Origin: DATFPQ01 sp035264765 | Lineage (GTDB): Bacteria > Actinomycetota > Actinomycetes > Actinomycetales > Angustibacteraceae | Direction of reading: 5' to 3' | NCBI GenBank assembly: GCA_035264765.1 | Contig: DATFPQ010000043.1 | Coordinates: 1-35,973 of the forward strand | Length of the DNA: 35,973 nucleotides | Shown here: piece after piece, positions 1 through 8,247 of the stretch | How positions within the stretch are numbered: position 1 is the first letter of the stretch | Layout of the letters: the number at the start of each line of letters is the position of its first letter | Notes under the pieces: model-generated | Seen by the model: only the letters and a program-made list of their open reading frames with translations | What the model was told of the DNA's origin: nothing | Database searches by the model: none | Translations under genes and position numbers: made by a program

Positions 1-568
1 CGACCCCATCGACCGGCACGACGCCCACGGTGGCCTTGATCCCCACGATGCCCTGCAGCGCCGCCGGCACCCGCCCGGAGCCCGCGGTGTCGGTCCCGAT
101 CGCCAGGTCCACCAGTCCGAGTGCGACCGCGACCGCCGAGCCAGAGCTGGAGCCGCCCGAGATCCGGTCCGGACGGCGGGCGTCCCTCACCGCGCCGTGC
201 GGGCTTCGCGTGCCGACCAACCCGGTGGCGAACTGGTCGAGGTTCGCGGTGCCGAGCACCACCGCTCCGGCGGCGCGCAGCCGCGCAACACACGGGGCGT
301 CGCGCTCAGGTGTCGACCCGAACGCCGGGCAGCCGGCCGTGGTCGGCAGCCCCGCGACGTCGACGTTGTTCTTCACCGCGAGCAGCTGCCCCGCCAGCGG
401 CAGGTCCTCGCCGGCCGCCGTCCGCGCGTCCACAGCCGCCGCTTCGGCGAGGACGTCCGACCGCGGTCGAAGGTGCACCCAGACCTCGGGCCGGTCCGCC
501 GCGGCCACCGCGGCGTACGCCGCCTCGACCCGGGCGACCGCTCCGCCCGGAACAGCCGGGGCACTCAC
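1..568 (-). CDS. atzF: Allophanate hydrolase, N-terminal amidase part (cut by window edge)
   Basis: Hydrolyses allophanate to ammonia and CO2, the last step of the carboxylase route. About 189 N-terminal residues are visible; the rest lies beyond the left edge. The amidase-signature Lys is in AVKNNVDVAGLPT (about residue 70) and the Gly/Ser-rich catalytic stretch is GGSSSGSAVAVA (about 140), followed by GTDTAGSGRVPAAL, so the Ser-cisSer-Lys triad appears present. The start is the GTG at 568, which overlaps the carboxylase stop (GTGA), indicating translational coupling. Other amidases share the signature, but the position directly after a urea/guanidine carboxylase supports AtzF. The C-terminal allophanate-specific domain cannot be checked here. 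Confidence 0.9.
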   Translation of the reverse strand, partial: MSAPAVPGGAVARVEAAYAAVAAADRPEVWVHLRPRSDVLAEAAAVDARTAAGEDLPLAGQLLAVKNNVDVAGLPTTAGCPAFGSTPERDAPCVARLRAAGAVVLGTANLDQFATGLVGTRSPHGAVRDARRPDRISGGSSSGSAVAVALGLVDLAIGTDTAGSGRVPAALQGIVGIKATVGVVPVDGV

Positions 569-3500
569 GCGGCCACCTCCTCGACTTCCGGGCCGGCCAG
601 CACGACGACCGCCTCCCCGGCGACCACCTGCGCGCCGGAGCCGACCAGCACGCGGTCCACGACGCCGCCGCAGGGTGCGGTCACGGCGGTCTCCATCTTC
701 ATCGCCTCCAGGGCGACCAGCGTCTGACCCGCCTCGACGCGGTCGCCCGGTGCGACGTCGACCCGCCAGACGTTCGCCACGAACGGCGCCTCGACGACGG
801 TGCCACCGGCCGGCACCACCAGGTCGGTGGCCTCGACGGGCACCGAGGCGGCCGCCGCCTCGGCGCGGTCGAACTCGCCTGCCGCCGACCAGGCCGCCCG
901 CTCGGCGCCGAAGGCCGCGGCCTGCGTCGCACGGAACGCCTCGATCGGCTCGGCGTTCGCGGCGAGGAAGGCCTCGTGCTCGGCGAGCGAGAAGGCGCCC
1001 TCCTCGATGGCCACATGCCCTCGCCCCGCCGCGACGTCGGCCCGCAGGTCGAGCAGCTCCTCGGGGCTGACCGGGTACCAGGAGATCCGGTCGAAGAACC
1101 GCAGCAGCCAGGGCGAGCCCGGCTCGAACGGCTCCCGCTGCGAGTACCGCGACCAGACCTGCGTGGTGCGGCCGACGAACTGGTACCCGCCCGGGCCCTC
1201 CATGCCGTAGATGCACAGGTAGGCGCCGCCGATGCCGACCGAGTTCTCCGCCGTCCAGGTGCGGGCCGGGTTGTACTTCGTCGTGACCAGCCGGTGCCGC
1301 GGGTCGAGCGGCGTCGCCACGGGCGCGCCGAGGTACACGTCACCGAGCCCCAGCACGAGGTACGACGCGTCGAAGACGGTGCGGTACACGTCGTCCGGGG
1401 TCTGCAGACCGTTGACCCGCCGGATGAACTCGATGTTCCAGGGACACCACGGGGCGTCGTCCCGCACACCGGCCATGTACCGCTCGATCGCCTCCCGGGT
1501 CGCGGGGTCGTCCCACGACAGCGGCAGCCGCATGGACCGGCTCGGCACGACGAGCTCGGACGTGCCGGGCAGGTCGGCCTCGATCTCGCGCAGCAGGCCG
1601 ACCAGCCGCGGCACGGGCAGGACGTCCGGGTCGACGTGCACCTGCAGTGACCGGATGCCCGGTGTCAGGTCGACCACCCCCGGCACCCCCAGCTGCTCGA
1701 GCCGCTGGTGCAGCGCGTGCACCCGCGCCCGCAGCCCGAGGTCGAGCACCATCTCGCCGTACTCGACCAGCACGTTGTCGTCGCCCGAGCGCCGGTACGT
1801 GACCGCGGGCGCGGAGTCACCGGCCGGCCGTCGCGCCAGCACGCCGTCGTCGCCGTCGCCACCCGCGGAGCGGACCGTCGGCGCGGACGCCCCACGCGAG
1901 GCGTCGAGCGCGCGTCGCGACGGCGCCGCGGCCGCACGCATGGGCACGAAGCGCACCGTGTCGCCGGGCCGCAGCTGACCGAGCTTCCACCGCTCGGCCG
2001 CGACGACGGTCACGGGGCAGACGAAGCCGCCGAGGCTGGGCCCGTCCGGGCCGAGCAGGATCGGCGTGTCGCCGGTGAAGTCCAACGCGCCGACGGAGTA
2101 CGCCGTGTCATGGATGTTGGAGGGGTGCAGCCCCGCCTCGCCGCCGTCCGGACGGCTCCAGCGAGGCTTGGGGCCCACCAGCCGGACGCCGGTCCGCGCC
2201 GAGTTGAAGTGAACTTCGTACGGCGTCGACAGCAGCTCGTCGACGTCCTCGCGGGTGAAGAACTCCGGTGCCCCGTGCGGGCCCTCGGTGACCGCGAGCT
2301 CCCAGGCGGTCGCGAGCGCCGGCCGGTCCGGCACCGGCACCGGACGTCCGGGCCCCGGCTGCGCACCCGGCACGGCGCGCAGCACGTCCCCGGTGCGCAG
2401 GGCACGGCCGCCGTGGCCGCCGAACTGGCCGAGTGTGAACGTCGACGCACTCCCGAGGTACTCGGGCACATCGAGCCCGCCGGCCACCAGCAGGTACGTT
2501 CGCAGCCCGCGCCCCGCCGCCGTGCCGACGTCGAGGACCCCGCCGGCCGGGACAGTGACCGGCTCCCACATCGGCACCGCGCGTCCGTCGACGGTCACCT
2601 CGGTCTCGGCGCCAGTGACGCAGACGGTCGTGTCGTGGGTGAACCGGAGCGCGGGACCCGCCACCGTGCACTCCAGGCCGGGCGCGCCGTCGGGGTTGCC
2701 GAGCGCGGTGTTCCCCAGGCGGAAGGACAGGTCGTCCATCGGGCCGCTCGGCGGCACGCCGACCTGCCAGAGCCCGGTGCGGCCGGGGTAGTCCTGAACG
2801 GTTGTCATCAGCCCGGCCCGCTCGACGGTGATCCGCGGCTCCGGGTCGCCCACGCCGTCGAGCGTGCTGGTGCAGTGCACGGCCTCCCGTACCGACCGCA
2901 GGGTCGTCACCGCGCGCAGCATGCCGAGGTTGGTCTCGATCCCGTCGACTCGCGTGTCGCGCAGCGCGGCGGCGAGCCGATCGAGGGCGGTGCTGCGGTT
3001 CGGGCCGGAAGTGATGACCTTGGCCAGCAGCGGGTCGTACGCCGTGGAGACCTCGCTCCCGGTCTCGGCCCAGGCATCCACCCGGACGTCCGCGCCATCG
3101 GGGTAGCGGACGCCGGTCAGCGTCCCGGCGCTCGGCGCGAAGTCGCGTGCCGGGTCCTCGGCGTAAACCCTTACCTCGACCGCGGCACCGCTGACCGGGA
3201 GCGCATCCGGCTGGCCGGCCAGCACGTCCTCGCCGCGGGCCAGACGGAGCATCCACGCGACGAGGTCGACGCCGGTCACGGCCTCGGTGACAGGGTGCTC
3301 CACCTGCAGCCGTGCGTTGACCTCGAGGAAGGACGCCTCCTCGCGCTCGGGGTCGTACACGAGCTCGACGGTGCCGGCCGACCGGTATCCGACCGACGCG
3401 CACAGGTCGCGCGCCGCCTGGTGCAGCCGCTGCCGGAGGGCGTCCGGAAGGGCGGGCGCGGGGGCCTCCTCGACCACCTTCTGGTGCCGCCGCTGCAGCG

Positions 3501-4188
3501 AGCAGTCCCGGTCTCCCAGGCTCACCACGCGGCCCGCGCCGTCGCCGAAGACCTGCACCTCGACGTGGCGGGCGCGCTCGACGTAGCGCTCGGCGAAGAC
3601 CCCTGCGGTGGCGAAGCTCGAGGCGGCCTGCCGGACGACGCGGTCGTACGCCTCGACGAGCTCCGACGGCGTCCGGCAGACCGTCATGCCGATCCCGCCG
3701 CCGCCTCCGGTGGCCTTGAGCATCAGCGGGAAGCCGATCTCGGTTGCGGCCGTCAGGGCGTCCTCGACGCTCGGCAGCAGGCCGGTGCCGGGGATCATCG
3801 GGACGCCGGCGGCTCGGGCGGCGTCGCGCGCGGTGTGCTTGGTGCCGAACACCCGCAGCTGGTCCGGCGTCGGACCCACAAAGGCCAGCCCGGCGCCTTC
3901 GACGGCCTCGGCGAACCCGGCGTCCTCGGACAGGAAGCCGTAGCCGGGGTGGACCGCGCCCGCGCCGGTCGCCGCGGCCGCCTCGAGGACCGCCTCGACC
4001 CGCAGGTAGGACTCCCTGGCAGGAGCCGGGCCGAGCCGGACGGCGGTGTCGGCCAGCCGCACGTGCGCCGCACCGCGGTCGGCGTCGGAGAAGACGGCGA
4101 CGGTTCGCAGGCCCAGGTCGCGGGCCGAGCGAATCACCCGGCAGGCGATCTCACCGCGGTTCGCGACCAGCAGGGTGTCGAAGCTCAT
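565..4188 (-). CDS. Biotin-dependent urea/guanidine carboxylase
   Basis: ATP- and bicarbonate-dependent carboxylase of 1207 residues, the normal size for the single-chain urea carboxylase family. Seen in order: biotin carboxylase N-domain (LLVANRGEIACRV, residue 5 on), ATP-grasp with the glycine loop KATGGGGGIGM, NARLQVEHPVTE, biotin carboxylase C-domain to about 450, KipA-like and KipI-like carboxyltransferase domains (about 460-1080), and a biotinyl domain with EAMKMETA (acceptor Lys about 1164). The start is the ATG at 4188, preceded by GGAGGA and overlapping the upstream stop (ATGA); a longer frame to 4251 has no support. Linked DUF1989 genes make guanidine a serious alternative substrate to urea. 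Specificity cannot be read from the sequence alone. Confidence 0.95.
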   Translation of the reverse strand: MSFDTLLVANRGEIACRVIRSARDLGLRTVAVFSDADRGAAHVRLADTAVRLGPAPARESYLRVEAVLEAAAATGAGAVHPGYGFLSEDAGFAEAVEGAGLAFVGPTPDQLRVFGTKHTARDAARAAGVPMIPGTGLLPSVEDALTAATEIGFPLMLKATGGGGGIGMTVCRTPSELVEAYDRVVRQAASSFATAGVFAERYVERARHVEVQVFGDGAGRVVSLGDRDCSLQRRHQKVVEEAPAPALPDALRQRLHQAARDLCASVGYRSAGTVELVYDPEREEASFLEVNARLQVEHPVTEAVTGVDLVAWMLRLARGEDVLAGQPDALPVSGAAVEVRVYAEDPARDFAPSAGTLTGVRYPDGADVRVDAWAETGSEVSTAYDPLLAKVITSGPNRSTALDRLAAALRDTRVDGIETNLGMLRAVTTLRSVREAVHCTSTLDGVGDPEPRITVERAGLMTTVQDYPGRTGLWQVGVPPSGPMDDLSFRLGNTALGNPDGAPGLECTVAGPALRFTHDTTVCVTGAETEVTVDGRAVPMWEPVTVPAGGVLDVGTAAGRGLRTYLLVAGGLDVPEYLGSASTFTLGQFGGHGGRALRTGDVLRAVPGAQPGPGRPVPVPDRPALATAWELAVTEGPHGAPEFFTREDVDELLSTPYEVHFNSARTGVRLVGPKPRWSRPDGGEAGLHPSNIHDTAYSVGALDFTGDTPILLGPDGPSLGGFVCPVTVVAAERWKLGQLRPGDTVRFVPMRAAAAPSRRALDASRGASAPTVRSAGGDGDDGVLARRPAGDSAPAVTYRRSGDDNVLVEYGEMVLDLGLRARVHALHQRLEQLGVPGVVDLTPGIRSLQVHVDPDVLPVPRLVGLLREIEADLPGTSELVVPSRSMRLPLSWDDPATREAIERYMAGVRDDAPWCPWNIEFIRRVNGLQTPDDVYRTVFDASYLVLGLGDVYLGAPVATPLDPRHRLVTTKYNPARTWTAENSVGIGGAYLCIYGMEGPGGYQFVGRTTQVWSRYSQREPFEPGSPWLLRFFDRISWYPVSPEELLDLRADVAAGRGHVAIEEGAFSLAEHEAFLAANAEPIEAFRATQAAAFGAERAAWSAAGEFDRAEAAAASVPVEATDLVVPAGGTVVEAPFVANVWRVDVAPGDRVEAGQTLVALEAMKMETAVTAPCGGVVDRVLVGSGAQVVAGEAVVVLAGPEVEEVAA

Positions 4189-4868
4189 CGGGCGTCCTCC
4201 GAGGCCCGGGCGACCACCATGCGGACCGGCGTGGGGTTGAACCCGTTGCAAGGGTTGTTGACCTGCGGGCAGTTCGACACGAGCACGAGCGTGTCGACGT
4301 CGGCCCGCAGCGCCACCCGCTTGCCGGGGGCGGACAGACCGTCGACGATGCCGAGGGCGCCGTCGGGGTCGACCGGCACGTTCATGAACCAGTTGATGTT
4401 CGACACCAGGTCACGCTTGCCGAGTCCCCAGCGCGCGCCCTCCAGCAGGAAGTTCTCGACGCAGGCGTGCTGCTCGCGGGTGTGCTCGCCGTAGCGCAGG
4501 GTGTTGGACTCCTGCGAGCAGGCACCGCCGATGGTGTCGTGCACGCCGACCTCGTCAGCCACCACCGTCATCAGCGCCTCGCCGGTGTCGGCCCGCAGCA
4601 CCGAACCCGTGGTGAGCACGATGGAGCGCTGGCGACGGATGGTCTCGGCCGCGGAGTACCGCACGCGGGTGTCGGCCGCCGCGTACAGCAGGCAGTCCAC
4701 CGCCTGGTTGCCCTCGAGGTCGACGATCGTGAGGACGTCGCCCGCCGTGACGACGGCCGACCACGGGCCACGGGCGGCGACCAGCTCGTCGAGAACGACG
4801 TCCCCGGCAACGAGCGCGGGCAAGGATCCGGTGTGCGCGATCGGCGACGTGGCGGTCGGGGTGGTCAT
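4185..4868 (-). CDS. DUF1989 protein, urea carboxylase-associated protein 2 type (CgdB-like)
   Basis: A 227-residue DUF1989 protein. Conserved stretches include DTIGGACSQESNTLRYG, NINWFMNVPVDPDG and NCPQVNNPCNGFNPTPVR. Members were long called urea amidolyase-associated proteins. In other bacteria the pair has been shown to form a carboxyguanidine deiminase that turns carboxyguanidine into allophanate and ammonia, exactly the step needed between the carboxylase and allophanate hydrolase here. The ATG at 4868 has GAGGAG upstream and overlaps the preceding DUF1989 stop (ATGA); its own stop overlaps the carboxylase start. It is a diverged paralogue of its neighbour. The Cys residues, absent at matching places in the partner, suggest this is the metal-binding or catalytic member, but that is inference. 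Confidence 0.9.
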   Translation of the reverse strand: MTTPTATSPIAHTGSLPALVAGDVVLDELVAARGPWSAVVTAGDVLTIVDLEGNQAVDCLLYAAADTRVRYSAAETIRRQRSIVLTTGSVLRADTGEALMTVVADEVGVHDTIGGACSQESNTLRYGEHTREQHACVENFLLEGARWGLGKRDLVSNINWFMNVPVDPDGALGIVDGLSAPGKRVALRADVDTLVLVSNCPQVNNPCNGFNPTPVRMVVARASEDAR

Positions 4869-5725
4869 CGGGTGCTCCTCGCGGTCAGGTCGTGCTCGGT
4901 GTTCTCCAGGGCCCGGCGGTGCTCGGGGCCGAGCTCGCCGACAAGGGCCTCGGCGGCGAGCGCGGTGAGGTCGTCCGGCGCGCGCCAGGCAACGACGTCC
5001 ACCGCGGTGCCGATGAAGCGTTCCCGGTCGTCGAGCGGGTGCGCCGTGTTGGCCAGGACGACGAGCGCGTCGACCTGCAGGAGCAGGTCGACGTACGCGC
5101 CCGGCCCCACGCTGCCGGTGGACACCAGCCGCCCGTCGCCGTCCACCCGCACGCCCTTGAAGAACGACACGGTCGGCGGGACGTCCCGCGGCCCGAGCCC
5201 GTGCTTCAGCGCGCCGAGCAGGAGCAGCTCGCGGCCCGCGGGCGAGGCCGAGTGCGCCGCCCCGGCGCCGTAGCGCTCGGTGTTGCCGGCGAGGGTCGTG
5301 GTGCCGGTCAGCGCGTCGTGCCGACCGGACGTGTCCGCCACCACCGTGGCCAGCAGCCGCCCGGCGTCGGTCAGCAGCGGGTGGCCGGCACCCAGGTAGG
5401 CCTGCCACGGCACCTTGACCGTGTCGGCCGTGTTCAGCCGCTCGTGCGGTGCCTCGGCACGGTTGAGCAGCAGGCTGACGCAGGCGTCGCCCGCGGTGTC
5501 GACCAGCCGCAGCCGCGTGCCGCGGGCGAGGGCCATCGAGGTGTAGCGGCCGAACGCCACGGTCTCGGCCCAGGTGACGGCGTCCGCCGGGACGTCGTCC
5601 GGCAGGGACGGGGCCGTGCCGGCGGGCACGTGCCGCATGGTGGGCACGACGCGCCCGTGCTGGGCCCGGGCGTGCGCCCGCGCGCCGGCCGTGGTGGCCG
5701 TGCCCGTGGTGGCGGTGGTGGTCAT
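4865..5725 (-). CDS. DUF1989 protein, urea carboxylase-associated protein 1 type (CgdA-like)
   Basis: A 286-residue DUF1989 protein and probable partner subunit of the next gene in a carboxyguanidine deiminase-type complex. Type-1 features are DALTGTTTLAGNTERYG, KHGLGPRDVPPTVSFFKGV and VDGDGRLV. Residues 1-25 are Thr/Ala-rich and probably disordered. The ATG at 5725 follows CAGGAG. The 19 nt covering its ribosome-binding site and start codon are identical to those of the downstream paralogue. The stop overlaps the next start. It lies 38 nt after the permease gene in the same direction, so one operon is likely. Where type 2 has GGACSQESNT this protein has GTTTLAGNT, so the two subunits are not equivalent. 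Confidence 0.9.
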   Translation of the reverse strand: MTTTATTGTATTAGARAHARAQHGRVVPTMRHVPAGTAPSLPDDVPADAVTWAETVAFGRYTSMALARGTRLRLVDTAGDACVSLLLNRAEAPHERLNTADTVKVPWQAYLGAGHPLLTDAGRLLATVVADTSGRHDALTGTTTLAGNTERYGAGAAHSASPAGRELLLLGALKHGLGPRDVPPTVSFFKGVRVDGDGRLVSTGSVGPGAYVDLLLQVDALVVLANTAHPLDDRERFIGTAVDVVAWRAPDDLTALAAEALVGELGPEHRRALENTEHDLTARSTR

Positions 5726-5763
5726 CGGGTGCTCCTGGAATCTGAGTCAGGGGGCGGGCGGGT

Positions 5764-7317
5764 TCAGACGGCGGGTTCGGCGGCGGCCGGGACCGGCGCA
5801 GGGACGCTGGACCGGCGCAGGGCCGCGGCGCGGGCCACCGCGCCGATCGCCAGCACGGCCAGGACCACGGCCGGTGCGGACCACACCAGCCAGGGGTGCT
5901 CACCGGTCGGGTCGTAGACCTCGGGGCGCGGCCAGGCCAGGTTCACGACCATCGCCGCGCCGTAGACGACGGCGACGGCGTTGACCGGCAGACCCCAGCG
6001 TCCGAGCGAGAACAGGCCCTCCTGCGTCGGCTCGCCGTCCGGCCAGCCGCGCAGCCGGCGCACCAGCAGCGGGGCGGTGAGCATCAGGTAGGCCAGGTAG
6101 AGCAGGACGATGCAGACGCTGCTGAGGGTCGTGAACAGCGCCGGGTTGCCGATATTCACGGCCAGCAGGCCGACGGCCACGACGCCGAGGACCACGGCCG
6201 GCCACAGCGGCGTCCCTCGGCGCGGGTCGACGTCGGACAGCCGGCGGGAGAAGGGCAGCTGGCCGTCGCGGGCCATCGAGAAGACCAGCCGCGACCCGGC
6301 GGTCTGGATGGCGAGCGTGCAGACGGTGATGGCGATCGCGACGTCGACCAGCAGCAGCTTGCCCCAGAAGGTGCCGAGGACCGCCGTCATGACGTAGGGC
6401 AGGCCGGCCGTGGAAAGGTTGCCATCGGTCAGGCTAGGCGCGGCCATCAGGGCGGTGAGCAGGATCAGTGCGCCTCCGACGCCGGACACGATCAGCGCGG
6501 ACAGGATCGTCCGGGGGGCCGTGCGCCGCGGGTCGTGCGTCTCCTCGGACAGCTCGCCGGCAGAGTCGAAGCCGACCATGACGTACGCGGCCATCAGGCC
6601 GGAGACGAGCAGGGCCCCGACGACGCCGAGGTCGGAGCCCTGCAGGACCTGCGTGTCGGTGACGACTGCGGGGCCGCGGCGGGCCGCCGTGAGCAGCGCC
6701 AGCACGACGGTGACGACGCCGACCAGCTCGCAGGTGACGCCGATCGAGTTGATCCGGGCCATCAGGCCGACGCCGACCGCGTTGATGAGCGTGGTGAGGA
6801 CCAGCAGCAGGGCGCCGAGGAGGACCGCGTTGGTGGCGCCGGTGACGGACGTGAGGGCGGGGTCGCCGCCGACCATCTGGAACCCGCTCCACAGCTGCGG
6901 CAGGACGACCTGCAGCGCGATCGCGGCGGCGGCGGCGGTCACGGCCTGTGCGAGCGCCATGAACCAGCCGGCGAACCAGCCGAGCGTCTCGCCGCCGACC
7001 CGACGCGACCACTGGTACATCGCGCCCGAGATCGGGTACCGGGCGGCGAGCTCGGCGAAGCACAGCGCGACGAGCAGCTGTCCGCCCAGCACGACCGGCC
7101 AGGTCCAGAAGAAGGCCGGTCCGGCGAAGGAGTAGCCGAAGCCGAAGAGCTGGAAGATGGTGGTCAGGATGGAGACGAAGGAGAATCCCGCCGCGAAGGA
7201 GGCGTAGCGGCCCAGCTTGCGGTGCAGCGTCGGCTGGTAGCCGAGCTGGTGCAGGTCGGCGTCGTCGGAGGGGTTGGAGTGCGGCCGGTCGGAGGAAGGC
7301 GCGATGGTGCTGGTCAT
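5764..7317 (-). CDS. APC-family permease linked to urea/guanidine carboxylase
   Basis: A 517-residue integral membrane transporter of the amino acid-polyamine-organocation superfamily, with about 12 hydrophobic segments, a short hydrophilic N-terminus ending DLHQLGYQPTLHRKLGRYASF, and the family stretch FDSAGELSEETHDPRR in the middle. A permease of this type is regularly the first gene of DUF1989/urea carboxylase operons, so it probably imports the nitrogenous substrate (urea, guanidine or a related cation). The start is the ATG at 7317 with GGAG 5 nt upstream; an upstream extension to 7383 is unsupported. The start codon and ribosome-binding site fall inside a predicted 5'UTR helix described separately. 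Confidence 0.9.
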   Translation of the reverse strand: MTSTIAPSSDRPHSNPSDDADLHQLGYQPTLHRKLGRYASFAAGFSFVSILTTIFQLFGFGYSFAGPAFFWTWPVVLGGQLLVALCFAELAARYPISGAMYQWSRRVGGETLGWFAGWFMALAQAVTAAAAAIALQVVLPQLWSGFQMVGGDPALTSVTGATNAVLLGALLLVLTTLINAVGVGLMARINSIGVTCELVGVVTVVLALLTAARRGPAVVTDTQVLQGSDLGVVGALLVSGLMAAYVMVGFDSAGELSEETHDPRRTAPRTILSALIVSGVGGALILLTALMAAPSLTDGNLSTAGLPYVMTAVLGTFWGKLLLVDVAIAITVCTLAIQTAGSRLVFSMARDGQLPFSRRLSDVDPRRGTPLWPAVVLGVVAVGLLAVNIGNPALFTTLSSVCIVLLYLAYLMLTAPLLVRRLRGWPDGEPTQEGLFSLGRWGLPVNAVAVVYGAAMVVNLAWPRPEVYDPTGEHPWLVWSAPAVVLAVLAIGAVARAAALRRSSVPAPVPAAAEPAV

Positions 7318-7380
7318 CGAGGCTCCGGGGGGTGCGGAGGTAGCGCCCGTCCCTCGGGCGTCCTTGCGACGAGCCTCGAC
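7316..7380 (-). promoter_or_regulatory. Predicted structured 5'UTR sequestering the permease start
   Basis: On the permease transcript, bases 7380-7371 can pair with 7325-7316 to form a 10-bp helix (eight perfect Watson-Crick pairs, then U-A and G-U) that takes in the A and U of the start codon and most of the GGAG ribosome-binding site at 7326-7323. Inside it is a hairpin with stem CGCCCG/CGGGCG (7360-7355 with 7349-7344). An alternative 5-bp hairpin, CTCCG (7339-7335) with CGGAG (7327-7323), also covers the ribosome-binding site. This could be a translational switch. I see no match to the guanidine riboswitch classes I remember. The structure is read by eye only. Confidence 0.4.
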
Positions 7381-7406
7381 CACCCGATCGCTTGACAGGT
7401 ATCCCC

Positions 7407-7438
7407 GACGTAACCATCGGGTTCCTTGTCGTTACGTC
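7407..7438. promoter_or_regulatory. 8-16-8 inverted repeat, candidate operator (GlnR-like or TetR)
   Basis: GACGTAAC (7407-7414) and GTTACGTC (7431-7438) form a perfect inverted repeat with a 16-nt spacer, between the divergent permease operon and the TetR gene. Read on the minus strand it contains GTAAC, 6 nt, GAACC, close to the actinobacterial GlnR pattern GTnAC-n6-GAAAC, followed 5 nt later by GTTAC. Either nitrogen control by GlnR or local control by the TetR protein would fit. A TTGACA at 7392-7397 on the plus strand could be a -35 for the regulator, but no good -10 follows it. Confidence 0.5.
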
Positions 7439-7518
7439 CTCGTTGCCCCACGTCGCCGGTGTTGCGAGCAGGTTTCCGTCCGCCCGACCGGCCCGGTCCG
7501 CTCTGCCAGGATGCTGCG

Positions 7519-8193
7519 GTGAGCCGCCCAGGACCCGGACGACCCCGCATCAACGAGGCTCGGCGCCCGGGGGACACGGCGCGCGAACAGATCCTCGACG
7601 CCGCCGCGGAGCTGTTCACCACCCGCGGCTACGCCAGCACCAGCACCCGGGCCATCGCCGAGGCGGTCGGCGTCCGGCAGCCGTCGCTGTACCACCACTT
7701 CGCCACGAAGGACGACCTGCTCGAGGCGCTGCTCATCGACACCGTCACGTCGTCCCTGCCGGTCGCCGAGGCCCTGCTCGCGGTGCCCGCGGCCGGCGCC
7801 GACGTCGCGGCCGCGCGGCTGCACGCGCTCGCGCTGGCCGACGGGCGCCAGCTGTGCGCCACCCGGTGGAACGTCGGCGTCCTCTACCTGCTCCCCGAGC
7901 TGCGCACCGAACGGTTCCTGCCGTTCCAGGCCACGCGCGAGCGGCTGCGTCAGGCGTACCTGTCGATCGGGTCCGAGCTCGCCGCGCTCGTAGCCGGCCC
8001 ACTCGAGGCGGGCGACCTCGCCTTCCGGCTGGTCGAGTCGCTGGTCAGCGTCCGCGCGGACGGGCGCGACACCGCGGACTCGCCCGCGCAGGTCGCCCTG
8101 GCTTGCGTCCGGGTGGCCGGGTGGACGGGCAGCCCGACCCGGCTCGAGGAGTGCAGCCGGCAGCTGCTCGACGCCGTCCCCGCTTCCGCCTGA
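7519..8193 (+). CDS. TetR-family transcriptional regulator
   Basis: A 224-residue regulator with an N-terminal TetR helix-turn-helix: AREQILDAAAELFTTRGY (about 19-36) and the recognition part STRAIAEAVGVRQPSLYHHF (about 40-59), followed by an all-helical ligand domain I cannot assign. It is divergent from the carboxylase operon across a 201-nt control region, so it probably represses that operon, itself, or both. The chosen start is the GTG at 7519 (reading VSRPGPGRPRIN) with AGGA about 8 nt upstream; the frame is open back to 7426 but that part does not look like regulator sequence. It is followed at once by a strong hairpin terminator. Confidence 0.9.
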   Translation: MSRPGPGRPRINEARRPGDTAREQILDAAAELFTTRGYASTSTRAIAEAVGVRQPSLYHHFATKDDLLEALLIDTVTSSLPVAEALLAVPAAGADVAAARLHALALADGRQLCATRWNVGVLYLLPELRTERFLPFQATRERLRQAYLSIGSELAALVAGPLEAGDLAFRLVESLVSVRADGRDTADSPAQVALACVRVAGWTGSPTRLEECSRQLLDAVPASA

Positions 8194-8200
8194 GAGCCGG

Positions 8201-8236
8201 CGTCCCGCTGCGCCGCCGAGCGGGCGCAGCGGGACG
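8201..8236. terminator. Bidirectional hairpin between convergent genes
   Basis: A perfect 14-bp stem, CGTCCCGCTGCGCC (8201-8214) with GGCGCAGCGGGACG (8223-8236), with an 8-nt loop. It starts 7 nt after the TetR stop and ends 11 nt before the binding-protein stop on the other strand. There is no U-tract on either side, as is common for actinobacterial terminators. Position and stability support termination from both directions. Confidence 0.8.
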
Positions 8237-8247
8237 GCAGCCCCGGG

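Noticed and set aside
1708..4494. A 928-codon open frame on the plus strand opposite the carboxylase gene
   Set aside because: A shadow of high-GC codon use on the other strand; composition is Arg/Gly/Ala-rich, no recognisable domain, and it covers well-supported genes.
7318..7440. A guanidine riboswitch (ykkC classes I-III) upstream of the permease
   Set aside because: I looked for the conserved cores and ACGR-loop hairpins and found none that fit; only the unassigned start-codon helix remains.
8201..8236. The 14-bp hairpin as a regulator binding site or repeat element
   Set aside because: Its position between two convergent stops and long perfect stem fit a terminator better, and I found no second copy in the window.
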